From Microcaldota archaeon (GTDB lineage Archaea; Micrarchaeota; Micrarchaeia; Anstonellales; Anstonellaceae): 47,047 nt of DNA. Within the stretch, counting starts at the first letter, position 1. Every line of letters begins with the position of its first letter. The notes beneath the pieces are model-generated. The model was not told the origin of the DNA. It saw only the letters and a list, made by a program, of their open reading frames with translations, and did not search any database. Positions 37,159 through 45,878 of this stretch are shown one piece after another. A program made the position numbers and the translations under genes. The DNA is taken from positions 1 through 47,047 of the forward strand of contig JAGVWK010000044.1 of the NCBI GenBank assembly GCA_018304295.1. The letters are read 5' to 3'.

Positions 37159-37668
37159 ATGGCAAAATCAGTTGACGAGATTACAAGCGATGCAATAGAA
37201 GATGGCGGTTATTTGTGCCTTTTATACTTTGACATGCACGCCTCCTCAGAGGAGCAGGTAAAGAACATAATGGTGGGCTTTATTGCAAAGCTCACAAAGG
37301 AGCCCGGCGTAATATACGCACTTGGGGAAATAGACAAGCCCATTGTGCACGACAATTTATTCTCCTCATCCGCAGAGGTAAAGCTGCTTGCGCATGATTT
37401 TGTAACCCTTACGCGCATATGCAGCTCTTACGCGCCCATCGGAATAGAAATACTGCGCCCGCACGAGCCAAAGCTCACCCTTGGGGACGTGCAGGAAGCG
37501 CTTCTCTCAATTTCCCAGTATTCGCAGAATTTCACAACCCACATCCTTGAAAAGGTGCTCTCCCCTGCAGAAAAGGCGGAGTATGCAAAGAAAATGCAGC
37601 AGCGAAGCGCAATAGGAAAGAGCCTTCTTGAGCGCAAGCATGAGCAGGGAAAAACAGTTCAAAAATAG
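37159..37668 (+). CDS. Protein of unknown function
   Basis: MAKSVDEITSDAIEDGGYLCLLYFDMHASSEEQVKNIMVGFIAKLTKEPGVIYALGEIDKP. Precedes a KaiC-like gene. Confidence 0.55.
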   Translation: MAKSVDEITSDAIEDGGYLCLLYFDMHASSEEQVKNIMVGFIAKLTKEPGVIYALGEIDKPIVHDNLFSSSAEVKLLAHDFVTLTRICSSYAPIGIEILRPHEPKLTLGDVQEALLSISQYSQNFTTHILEKVLSPAEKAEYAKKMQQRSAIGKSLLERKHEQGKTVQK

Positions 37669-37675
37669 TGGAAAA

Positions 37676-38557
37676 ATGGCAAAAATGCTCTCTTCAAAAG
37701 TGAAAACAGGGATACCCGGATTGGACGAGCTTGCAGGCGGGGGCTTTAACAGGGGCAGCATATGCGCGGTAATAGGCCCAACCGGCTCAGGCAGGACAAC
37801 CTTTGCGCTCCAATTCCTAGTAAAGGGGACAGAGGAAGGGGAGAACGGGCTTCTCATTTCCTTTGACCAGCAAAAGGGTAATTTCTTTGCAAACGCGCTC
37901 CCTTTTGGGTGGGATTTGCCGCAGCTTGAGCAGCAAAAGAAGTTCATTTTCATAGAATACCCCCAAAACGAGCTTGAGCACTTTGTTGAGCAGGAGGGTG
38001 CAATAAGGGATTTGATAGATTCCCTTGGGATACAGCGCGTTGCAATAGATTCCATCACTCCCTTTGCAGTGCTTTTCCCAGAAGCCGACGAGCGCATGCG
38101 CAACCTCATGAAGCTTGTGCAGGCGCTGCGCAAATGGAACGTTACGCTCCTTGTGAGCGCAGAGGACATTTCAACCATGCAGAGCATGCCGCGCTCCTCT
38201 TCAGGGATAGAGTCCTTTTCGGACGGCCTTATACATCTTACTTTTGAGCGCACCCAAGACGGCAGGCGCGTGCGCGCAATTGAAATAGTGAAGCTTCGCG
38301 GCTGCGCGCACCAGCACGGGGCTTTTGAGGCAAAGCTGGACTCAAGGGGCTTTTCCCTTGCAGGCTTTGAAACCCAAATGCAGGAGGCGGAAAAAGAGCG
38401 GCCCCTGCAAAATGAACAGCAGGATTCGCAGCCGCGCGCGCAAAAAAGGCGCAAAATACAATCGCAAAACGGGCTTGGGCAGCAAGAAGCGCAGCAGGAA
38501 AATGAGCAGCCCACCCAACCTCAGCCCAAAAAACTAAAAAAGGAAGATGGTTTCTGA
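37676..38557 (+). CDS. KaiC/RecA-superfamily ATPase-like protein with altered Walker A
   Basis: VKTGIPGLDELAGGGFNRGSICAVIGPTGSGRTTFALQFL, LLISFDQQ, IQRVAIDSITPF. Gln-rich, charged C-terminus. Confidence 0.82.
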   Translation: MAKMLSSKVKTGIPGLDELAGGGFNRGSICAVIGPTGSGRTTFALQFLVKGTEEGENGLLISFDQQKGNFFANALPFGWDLPQLEQQKKFIFIEYPQNELEHFVEQEGAIRDLIDSLGIQRVAIDSITPFAVLFPEADERMRNLMKLVQALRKWNVTLLVSAEDISTMQSMPRSSSGIESFSDGLIHLTFERTQDGRRVRAIEIVKLRGCAHQHGAFEAKLDSRGFSLAGFETQMQEAEKERPLQNEQQDSQPRAQKRRKIQSQNGLGQQEAQQENEQPTQPQPKKLKKEDGF

Positions 38558-39693
38558 TGGCGGATTTTAGCGTAACCCCATGGGAGGCAAGCGGCGTAAT
38601 AGACTATGACAAGCTCATTGCGCAGTTTGGCACAAAAAAAATAAGCCCTCTCCTTAAGGAGCGCATCTCAAGGGCAGCAGGGGAGCTGCACCCGATGCTT
38701 GCGCGGGACTATTTCTTTTCGCATCGCGACATGGACCTCATAGTGGATTCCCACGAAAAAAAGGAGGGCTTTTTCCTTTACACCGGCAGGGGCCCAAGCG
38801 GGCAGATGCACATCGGCCACCTCGTGCCTTTGGCATTCACAAAGTGGCTGCAGGACAAATTCAAATGCAACCTTTACATACAAATAACTGATGACGAGAA
38901 GTTCCTTGTGAAGCAGGGCATGCAATGGGAGGATACGCAAAAATATTCGCACGAGAACATCCTTGACATCATTGCAGTGGGCTTTGACCCCAAGCGAACT
39001 TTCATTTTCAAGGACTCCGAATATGTGCGCAACATTTACCCACTTATGCTTGCAATTGCAAAAAAAACAACCCTCAGCACTGCAAAAGCGGTTTTCGGCT
39101 TTACGGATTCCACCAACATAGGGCTGTCTTTTTACCCCTCCTACCAGATAGTGCCCACCTTTTTTGAAAAAAAGCGCTGCCTCATACCCTCCGCAATAGA
39201 CCAGGACCCTTACTGGAGAATACAGCGCGACATTGCGCAAAGCCTTGGATATTTCAAAACAGCCGCAATGCACAGCAAGTTCCTCCCTCCCTTAAGCGGC
39301 ATGGAGGGCAAAATGAGCTCAAGCGTTGCGCAAGGCGCAATATGGCTTACGGACGATGCAAAGGAAGTGAAAAGCAAGATAAACAAATACGCCTTCTCAG
39401 GGGGAAAAAGCAGCATTGAGGAGCACCGTAAGCTGGGTGGCAACCCCGAAATAGATGTCTCCTACCAATGGATGAAAATATTCTTTGAGCCTGACAATAA
39501 AAAACTGCAGGCATTGCATGACGAATACAAGAGCGGAAAACTCCTTAGCGGCGAAATGAAGGCCGCTCTCACAGAGAGGATAAACTCGTTTTTGCAGGCG
39601 CACAGGGAAAAAAGGGAAGAAGCGCGCGAAACAATAAAGGAATTCACGCACGAGGGCGCGCTTGCAACGCAGATGTGGGAGAAGCATTTTTAG
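38557..39693 (+). CDS. trpS: Tryptophanyl-tRNA synthetase, archaeal type
   Basis: GRGPSGQMHIGHLVPLAFTKWLQDKF, IPSAIDQDPYWRIQRDIA, GMEGKMSSSV. Confidence 0.94.
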   Translation: MADFSVTPWEASGVIDYDKLIAQFGTKKISPLLKERISRAAGELHPMLARDYFFSHRDMDLIVDSHEKKEGFFLYTGRGPSGQMHIGHLVPLAFTKWLQDKFKCNLYIQITDDEKFLVKQGMQWEDTQKYSHENILDIIAVGFDPKRTFIFKDSEYVRNIYPLMLAIAKKTTLSTAKAVFGFTDSTNIGLSFYPSYQIVPTFFEKKRCLIPSAIDQDPYWRIQRDIAQSLGYFKTAAMHSKFLPPLSGMEGKMSSSVAQGAIWLTDDAKEVKSKINKYAFSGGKSSIEEHRKLGGNPEIDVSYQWMKIFFEPDNKKLQALHDEYKSGKLLSGEMKAALTERINSFLQAHREKREEARETIKEFTHEGALATQMWEKHF

Positions 39694-39749
39694 GCGTTTT
39701 TCCCGATAGTTTTATAACCCTTGCAAAAGCAGCATCAACGGGTGCTCAC

Positions 39750-40874
39750 ATGGACGTTGTTGAAGGGTTGAAATACGCATTTGCCTCTTTCAGGGAGAAA
39801 AAACTTTATCCTTATTATTTTGCGCTGGCTGCAATCGCTTTGATGTTCCAACTCACCGCGCCGCTTGCAGGGCTGCTGCTCATAGTCCCCTATATGCTGG
39901 TGATTTTCTACATAAACGGAAAACTCACGCACTTTAAGCTCGTGCAGGAAAAGCTTGCCAGCGCACCCTATACCCTTGACCTCTTCATGCACTACACGCT
40001 CACCAACATAGTGCAGATGCTGCACGTCCTTTTCTTCTGGAGGGACAAGAAATGGCTGCTCATATACGCGCTCCCATTGGCGGGCTTTGCATACCTCCTT
40101 AGCACAATAGGGACAATAATGGCATCCGTATCAGGCACAACCGGCGCTGCCATGCGCGAAACTCTTGCAGCAACCCTTGCCACCAACATTTCCATGCTTG
40201 TGCCTCCGCTGGCGCTTCTGGCAATAGGCGCGGTGGCAACCATGATCGCATGGATATACCACCTTTATCGTATTGCTTTTATTGGACCAATAAAGCTGTG
40301 CGACCCGTCCCTTGATGCAGGGCTTTGCTCTCAGCGTTCATGGGAAATGACGCACAAAAAAGTGCTCAAGATTTTTCTCTACAACCTTGTGTTTGGAACA
40401 TGCATCGTGGTCCTTATCGTGGCAATCAGCATTATCAGCGCCATCAGTGCCATTATTTTTGCGGGCTCATTCCAATTTGTGCAAAGCGCCTTAGCTACCC
40501 TTACCTATGGCCCAAGCGCATTTTTCCTTGTGTACCTTTACAAAGGGATAAAGGATGAGCCCGAGCCGCCCTTCAAAGGCGCACAACCCTCAAAAGCGCA
40601 GAGCCCGGGCTTTCCAATCTACGCTATCCCGTTTTTTGCCGCAATCCTCGGTATGAAGGCGCACATTAGCGCCTGCCAGTTCATCTCATTGCGGTGCAAG
40701 AGCCCGCCGGAAAAGAAATGTATCGCTCCTTTTTTGCGTCCGATGCCGGATATCCCAGAAAGCCTTTCCACCACGCGCCCCATGCTCTTTTTCCCGCCCA
40801 CCAATTCCTTTCCTATTGAATGCGGAAGCGCAAAGCCCATGCTGTTGCCAAGCGTATATTCCTCCCCGTCGTAA
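39750..40874 (+). CDS. Polytopic membrane protein of unknown function
   Basis: Multiple predicted TM helices from MDVVEGLKYAFASFREKKLYPYYFALAAIALMF. The C-terminal tail runs antisense into the CoaD-YjjX ORF. Confidence 0.6.
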   Translation: MDVVEGLKYAFASFREKKLYPYYFALAAIALMFQLTAPLAGLLLIVPYMLVIFYINGKLTHFKLVQEKLASAPYTLDLFMHYTLTNIVQMLHVLFFWRDKKWLLIYALPLAGFAYLLSTIGTIMASVSGTTGAAMRETLAATLATNISMLVPPLALLAIGAVATMIAWIYHLYRIAFIGPIKLCDPSLDAGLCSQRSWEMTHKKVLKIFLYNLVFGTCIVVLIVAISIISAISAIIFAGSFQFVQSALATLTYGPSAFFLVYLYKGIKDEPEPPFKGAQPSKAQSPGFPIYAIPFFAAILGMKAHISACQFISLRCKSPPEKKCIAPFLRPMPDIPESLSTTRPMLFFPPTNSFPIECGSAKPMLLPSVYSSPS

Positions 40875-41599
40875 AGCGCGCAAAACGCAATGTCAAAAAG
40901 TTTCCCTTCAAACCTGAAAAGCCCGCTTTCAATCCCTATCCCATAATCAGCCCCGCTTGTTTTCGCATATGCCTCTTTTGCGCGGTTTATCGCGCCTTTT
41001 ATCGTCTGGCTGCCAAAGGGCTGCGCAGGCACCTTTGAGTCCGCCCCAACAGCAACAATCCTGATTTTTATTTTCGGGAAGACCCTCTTTAGCGCGCGGC
41101 GCGCACCCTCTATTTTTGTCCTGTTTTTTGACCCGATGCCAAGCACAAGGGGCGCAAGCCTTTTCCCGCGCGCATCAATTTTCCCTGCAGCTATGAGGCT
41201 GCTTGAAACCTTTTTGAAGTCCTCTCCGCAAAAATGCCCCACTTGCGCAAGTTCCAGTGCCGCAAGCCCGTTCTTTCGCCTCATGCTGTTTATGCGCAGC
41301 GCAGCAGCAAGCTTTTCACGCCCAAATGCAATGCGTTCAATGGACGCGTCCGTTGCAGCAGGACCTGCAAATTCCTCCAGCTTTACTATCTCAAACTTTC
41401 CTTTTGCGCATTTTTGCAAATATTCGCGCAGCGCGCGCTCCCTTTCCCGATATGGCGCAATGCCTTTTTTCCCCATGCGGGCTGCAAACGCATCGCTTGA
41501 AACCCCCACCACAAGCGAGCCGTTTTTAAGCGCTTCCAAAAGAAGCCTTTTGTGCCCCAAGTGCAAGCATGCAAACGTGCCTCCAACCGCGCATTTCAT
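40619..41599 (-). CDS. Phosphopantetheine adenylyltransferase fused to YjjX-like inosine/xanthosine triphosphatase
   Basis: N-terminal AVGGTFACLHLGHKRLLLEAL (T/HxGH). C-terminal VLGIGSKNRTKIEGARRALKRVFP...VPAQPFGSQTIKGAINRAKEAY...YGIGIESGLF. Confidence 0.88.
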   Translation of the reverse strand: MKCAVGGTFACLHLGHKRLLLEALKNGSLVVGVSSDAFAARMGKKGIAPYRERERALREYLQKCAKGKFEIVKLEEFAGPAATDASIERIAFGREKLAAALRINSMRRKNGLAALELAQVGHFCGEDFKKVSSSLIAAGKIDARGKRLAPLVLGIGSKNRTKIEGARRALKRVFPKIKIRIVAVGADSKVPAQPFGSQTIKGAINRAKEAYAKTSGADYGIGIESGLFRFEGKLFDIAFCALYDGEEYTLGNSMGFALPHSIGKELVGGKKSMGRVVERLSGISGIGRKKGAIHFFSGGLLHRNEMNWQALMCAFIPRIAAKNGIA

Positions 41600-41658
41600 G
41601 AAGGGCTTTGGGACATTCGCATTTTAAACATTCCTGCGCATTTTATGCCGGTGCGCGC

Positions 41659-42678
41659 ATGGTTTCCATATTCCTTCTCTTCTGGGGCAACATCCTTGTC
41701 CTTCTTGCAATTTCGCTTGCGGCAGGATGGGTCCTTGGAAAGCTGCTGCTTCGCATCGCGTCCTTTTTCGTGCGCAAAACAAGCACCACCCTTGACGACC
41801 GCATTTTTGAGGCAATAAAAACCCCTGTGGAATCCTTTCTTTTCCTTGCAATTTTCTACTTTTTCGTCCTTGAGCTTCCAAAATACGTGCAGGAGATAAC
41901 CGACCTGTCAGCAGCAGCCGTGTTCCTTGAGCGCTACACGCTCGCGTTCCTCATCGTGATAATAACATACACCACAAGCAAGGTGGCAGGCGCGCTGCTG
42001 CGCTGGTATTACGAGGAAGGGAGCAAAAGCTCGCGCGTGAAGCTGGACGTTACCCTGATACCCTTCCTGCGCAAATTCTCGGAGCTTGCAATATATTTTG
42101 TGGGGCTTACCGCGGCTGTCGGGGCTGCCGGATTTGACGTAACCGGCCTTATAGCGCTCAGCAGCATTGTGGGGATTGTGATAGGCTTTGCATCGCAGGA
42201 AACCCTTGCAAATATTTTCGCAGGAATGGCGCTGCAGCTTGACCGCCCATACCACTATGGGGACTACGTGCGCTTTTCATTCGGAGGGGAAACCGCAAAA
42301 GTGAAAAAGATAGGCTTGTGCTCCACAATGCTTGAGGACTCAAACGGCGCGGCAATAATAATATCCAACTCGGAGCTTGCAAAACAGAGGCTTGTGAATT
42401 TTTCCTACCCAAGCAGCACTTTTGGCGCAAGCTTCCCTGCCGACGTGCCCCTTTCAACAGACTTGAAAAAGCTCCACGCGCATTTGCAGCAGGCGCTTGC
42501 GCAGGCAAACCCTACCGGCTATGAGCCTTCCTCCCTTAAGCTAAATGCAGGCCGCATAAAAGAGGCTTCCCTTGAGCTTTCAGTTTCCTACAGGGTGGCA
42601 TGGTTCCCAAACTCCGCCCCAATACAGTTTTTGCTCAATGAAAAAATGCTTGAGTTTTTGAAAAAGGGCAGGAAATAA
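41659..42678 (+). CDS. MscS-family mechanosensitive channel
   Basis: TM helices, then LIALSSIVGIVIGFASQETLANIFAGMALQLDRPYHYGDYVRF, LEDSNGAAIIISNSELAKQRLVNFS. Start refined from 41608. Confidence 0.9.
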   Translation: MVSIFLLFWGNILVLLAISLAAGWVLGKLLLRIASFFVRKTSTTLDDRIFEAIKTPVESFLFLAIFYFFVLELPKYVQEITDLSAAAVFLERYTLAFLIVIITYTTSKVAGALLRWYYEEGSKSSRVKLDVTLIPFLRKFSELAIYFVGLTAAVGAAGFDVTGLIALSSIVGIVIGFASQETLANIFAGMALQLDRPYHYGDYVRFSFGGETAKVKKIGLCSTMLEDSNGAAIIISNSELAKQRLVNFSYPSSTFGASFPADVPLSTDLKKLHAHLQQALAQANPTGYEPSSLKLNAGRIKEASLELSVSYRVAWFPNSAPIQFLLNEKMLEFLKKGRK

Positions 42679-42715
42679 AGTGCGGCAGGAAATAAAGTGC
42701 AATCCACACTGGTGC

Positions 42716-43981
42716 CTAATCTGAAATCCTAAGCGCAGCCTTTTGCGCCTCTTCAACTATTTTTTCCTCATCAATTGTTAGCATTTTTCCTTCCTGCATT
42801 ATTATTTGCCCGCCTATAATAACATCCATGACGTTCCCATCCATTGCCCCATACACGATTGCAGGGGCAATGCTGCGCAAGGGCGCAAGGGCAGCTGCCT
42901 TTTTATTTACAAGTATAAGGTCCGCAAGCTTCCCATCTTTCATTTCCCCCGCATCAACCCCAAGCGCAGCAGCGCCGTTTTTCGTTGCAAAAGAAAGCGC
43001 CTGCGCGGCGCTTATGACCGCAGCGTCCCACCTTGAGTGTTTTTGCAAAAGGGCCGCAAATTTCATGCTCTCAAGCATTGAAAGGGAATTGTTGCTTGCA
43101 GCCCCGTCCGTCCCGATGCACACGTTCGCGCCTTCGTGCATTAGCTCAGGCAGCGGGCACGTCCCACCTGATGCAAGCTTCATGTTGGATACCGGGCAGT
43201 GCGCAACCGAGGCTTTGCATTTTCCCAAAAGCGCAGCCTCCTGCCTTGTAATCCAGACGCAGTGCGCCGCAATTGTTTTTTCGCCCAAAATGCCAAGCGA
43301 GTGCGCGTATTCAATCGGCCTTTTCTTTTCCTGCTGCAAAATCCCAAACACCTCTTTTCTTGTCTCGGAAAGATGGATGTGGATGTGCGCATTGTATTTT
43401 TTTGCAAGCGACACGGATTGCACCAGCAGCTCCTTTGAGCACGTATAAGGCGCATGCGGGGCAAAGGAGCACCTCACCCTCCCGTTTGCCTTCCCGTCCC
43501 ATTCCCTGAAAAACTTTTCCGCAATCCCAAGCTCGCTTTTCCTTTTCTTTTCATCCCCCAAATCTATCATCCCGTATCCCAAAAGAGCCCGCATGCCGCT
43601 TTTTGCGCACGCGCGCGCAACCGCATTCATGTGGAAATACATGTCATTGAAGCATGTGGTGCCCCCGCGCAGCATCTGCGCAATTGAGAGCATCGTGCCG
43701 GCATAAACCTCCGCCTCCCCCATTCTTTTTTCAGCAGGCCACACTCTTTCCTGTAGCCACTGCTGCAGCTGCATGTCATCCCCAATGCACCTAAGCAGCG
43801 ATGTGCCGCTATGCGCATGCGCATTCACAAAGCCCGCAAGCAGCATTTTCCCCTTTGCATCAATTTTTTCGTGTCCAGCAGCGCTTATGCTGGGCGCAAT
43901 TTTTGCTATCCTTTCCCCATCCACGAGGATGTCCGCAATTTTGCCGCTTTGCAAAGTCGCGCCCTTTATCACAATTCCCAT
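42716..43981 (-). CDS. MtaD-like amidohydrolase (SAH/MTA/5'-deoxyadenosine deaminase type)
   Basis: LLAGFVNAHAHSGTSLLRC, GGTTCFNDMYFH, HIHIHLSETRKE, AHCVWITRQE, VAHCPVSNMKLASG, IGTDGAASNNSLSMLE. Confidence 0.9.
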   Translation of the reverse strand: MGIVIKGATLQSGKIADILVDGERIAKIAPSISAAGHEKIDAKGKMLLAGFVNAHAHSGTSLLRCIGDDMQLQQWLQERVWPAEKRMGEAEVYAGTMLSIAQMLRGGTTCFNDMYFHMNAVARACAKSGMRALLGYGMIDLGDEKKRKSELGIAEKFFREWDGKANGRVRCSFAPHAPYTCSKELLVQSVSLAKKYNAHIHIHLSETRKEVFGILQQEKKRPIEYAHSLGILGEKTIAAHCVWITRQEAALLGKCKASVAHCPVSNMKLASGGTCPLPELMHEGANVCIGTDGAASNNSLSMLESMKFAALLQKHSRWDAAVISAAQALSFATKNGAAALGVDAGEMKDGKLADLILVNKKAAALAPLRSIAPAIVYGAMDGNVMDVIIGGQIIMQEGKMLTIDEEKIVEEAQKAALRISD

Positions 43982-44017
43982 GCTAAGAAATTAAAACCCC
44001 GCATTATTTAACTTATC

Positions 44018-44374
44018 GTGAAACTGGACGCGAATGCCGTAAGCGCCGGCTGCATTGCCCTTTGCATTGCAGGGCTGCTTCTGCTTTATTTTTTCAGCGA
44101 AACAACTTCCCGCACAACTCCGCTGGGCGCGAAGTTTTCCTCCCCGGGCGCAAGCGTGCAGTTTGAGGGCGCAATAGAAAAAATAACCCCAAAGCAAAGC
44201 GGCTGCACGATTTCCGTGTGCGGCTTTTCAGGCTGCATAGGCGTTTTTGCGGAGGAAACAACGGTGGATTGCAACATTCTGCATGTCGGGCAGGAACTTG
44301 CAATAGAGGGGCGGGTAAGGCAGGTGCAGGCAGGCTCAAAATTCGTGCAGGCTGAAAAGATAACGCTTGGCTAA
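44018..44374 (+). CDS. Membrane-anchored small OB-fold-like protein
   Basis: N-terminal TM GCIALCIAGLLLLYFF, then VQFEGAIEKITPKQSGCTISVCGFSGCIGVFAEE...GQELAIEGRVRQVQAGSKFVQAEKI. Confidence 0.5.
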   Translation: MKLDANAVSAGCIALCIAGLLLLYFFSETTSRTTPLGAKFSSPGASVQFEGAIEKITPKQSGCTISVCGFSGCIGVFAEETTVDCNILHVGQELAIEGRVRQVQAGSKFVQAEKITLG

Positions 44375-45554
44375 AGGGGGTTTTTGGCTGGTTGAAATAT
44401 TGGCGGTTTTTTCAGGCTTTCTTATAGGCGCACTCTCAGGGCTTCTTCCGGGCCTGCACTCCAACACAATCGCTTCCCTTGCAGCCGCAGGCTCGCCGGA
44501 TGCAAGCTTCCTTTCATTCTTCATAATGGCGGTTTTTGCCTCGCACATCGCATTCTCGTTTTTCCCTGCAATTTTCATAGGCGCTCCAGATGAAAATACC
44601 GTGCAGTCCGTGCTTCCGGGGCACCGGCTCATGCGCGAGGGAAAAGGGCTTGTGGCTCTTTTGCACGTGTGCGCATGTCTTTGCATTGCGGCAATGCTTT
44701 CCCTTCTCCTTTTCCCCCTTGCCCTGCAGCTTATGCCCTTAATTTACTCCGCAATATCCCCGCACATGCTGCTCTTTCTTTTGGCCGCAAGCGCATTCCT
44801 TCTCATAAGCGAACGCAGCATTGGAAAAATCGCAAAGGCTTCCCTTGTGTTTCTCCTGTGCGGCTTTCTTGGAAGCCTCACGATGCAAACAGGGATGCGC
44901 GAGCCTCTCTTTTGCGTTTTCAGCGGCTTGTTTGCGGTCTCAGGGCTTATTTCAAGCCAAGGCTCCAGTGAAAAAATCCCTACCCAGCAGCCGCCCGCCC
45001 TTTCCTTTTCAAGCTGGAAATACGTCTTGGTTGGAATTGCGCTTGGCATGCTTTCCGACCTTTTCCCCGGAATTGCGGCTCCCGCGCAAATAGCGGTTTT
45101 TGCGTCCTTTTTCATCAAAATAGAAGACGCAATGCACTATCTGGCGCTTGTTTCCTCAATAGCAGCCTCGCACGCGGTATTTGCGCTCTCAGCCGCAATA
45201 GGATTTGGAAAGGCGCGCGAAGGCTCGCTTGCAATCGTGCAGCAAACCGCAGGAATAAGCATGCAGAACGCAGGCGCGCTTCTTGGAACATTTGCGCTGT
45301 GCCTTGGGCTAAGCGCGCTTCTCATCGTCCTGCTGCTGCGCTTTGCGCACAAAATAGACTTCAACATATTTTCGCGGCTGCGCATCCCGATAGTAATGTA
45401 TCTTTTCGCAGTCTCTTTCATACTTGACGGGGCGCTTGGGGTATTTGTGCTTGCCCTCTCTTCCCTTCTTGGCACCCTGCCGCTTCTTCTTGGGGTAAGA
45501 AGGACGCACGTGATGGGCTGCATTATAGTGCCCTCAATGCTGCTGCTTGCCTAA
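44367..45554 (+). CDS. TctA-like/COG1784-type polytopic membrane protein
   Basis: FSGFLIGALSGLLPGLHSNTIASLAAAGSP, FFPAIFIGAPDENTVQSVLPGHRLMREGKG. Many TM helices. Start codon uncertain. Confidence 0.65.
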   Translation: MAKGGFWLVEILAVFSGFLIGALSGLLPGLHSNTIASLAAAGSPDASFLSFFIMAVFASHIAFSFFPAIFIGAPDENTVQSVLPGHRLMREGKGLVALLHVCACLCIAAMLSLLLFPLALQLMPLIYSAISPHMLLFLLAASAFLLISERSIGKIAKASLVFLLCGFLGSLTMQTGMREPLFCVFSGLFAVSGLISSQGSSEKIPTQQPPALSFSSWKYVLVGIALGMLSDLFPGIAAPAQIAVFASFFIKIEDAMHYLALVSSIAASHAVFALSAAIGFGKAREGSLAIVQQTAGISMQNAGALLGTFALCLGLSALLIVLLLRFAHKIDFNIFSRLRIPIVMYLFAVSFILDGALGVFVLALSSLLGTLPLLLGVRRTHVMGCIIVPSMLLLA

Positions 45555-45860
45555 ACAGTTACAAAATGCGAAAAATAACCAGTAATAATTCAATTAGGAT
45601 AAATTAGTTGGTTCGGTATGGCAAAGGTACGATAAACATCACTCATTCCGCCTTCAAGGATGTGCGTTCTGAAAACAATTCTCCACTTATATAACAGAAC
45701 GACTGCGGCGGCTTGAAATTCGGCACTTTTGAATATGGGTCAAGCGGCTTAAGGAAATTCTGGATGCTCTGAATTTTGATTGCAAAAGCCTTTTTGCAGT
45801 CTTCATAATACCTGAAGAAAACCACCGGCAACCCGCTGGCGCAATCTTTATATTGTTTAG

Positions 45861-45878
45861 TGTGTCAGATTTGACACA
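45861..45878. promoter_or_regulatory. Perfect palindrome TGTGTCA-GATT-TGACACA ending on the first base of the methyltransferase start codon
   Basis: TGTGTCA 45861-45867 and TGACACA 45872-45878. TATA-like tttatattg just upstream (about 45847-45855). Confidence 0.75.

Noticed and set aside
1-45554. Many long ORFs antisense to or out of frame with identified genes (e.g. 8293-9240 +, 116-643 +, 24719-25234 -, 35724-36641 -)
   Set aside because: They overlap genes with clear protein motifs. They have low-complexity or Cys/His/Arg-rich translations typical of reading the wrong strand of strongly codon-biased DNA.
45643-45831. 62-aa minus-strand ORF upstream of the methyltransferase
   Set aside because: Translation looks protein-like but no family recognised and no ATG start. 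Left uncalled as a CDS and mentioned only as context.
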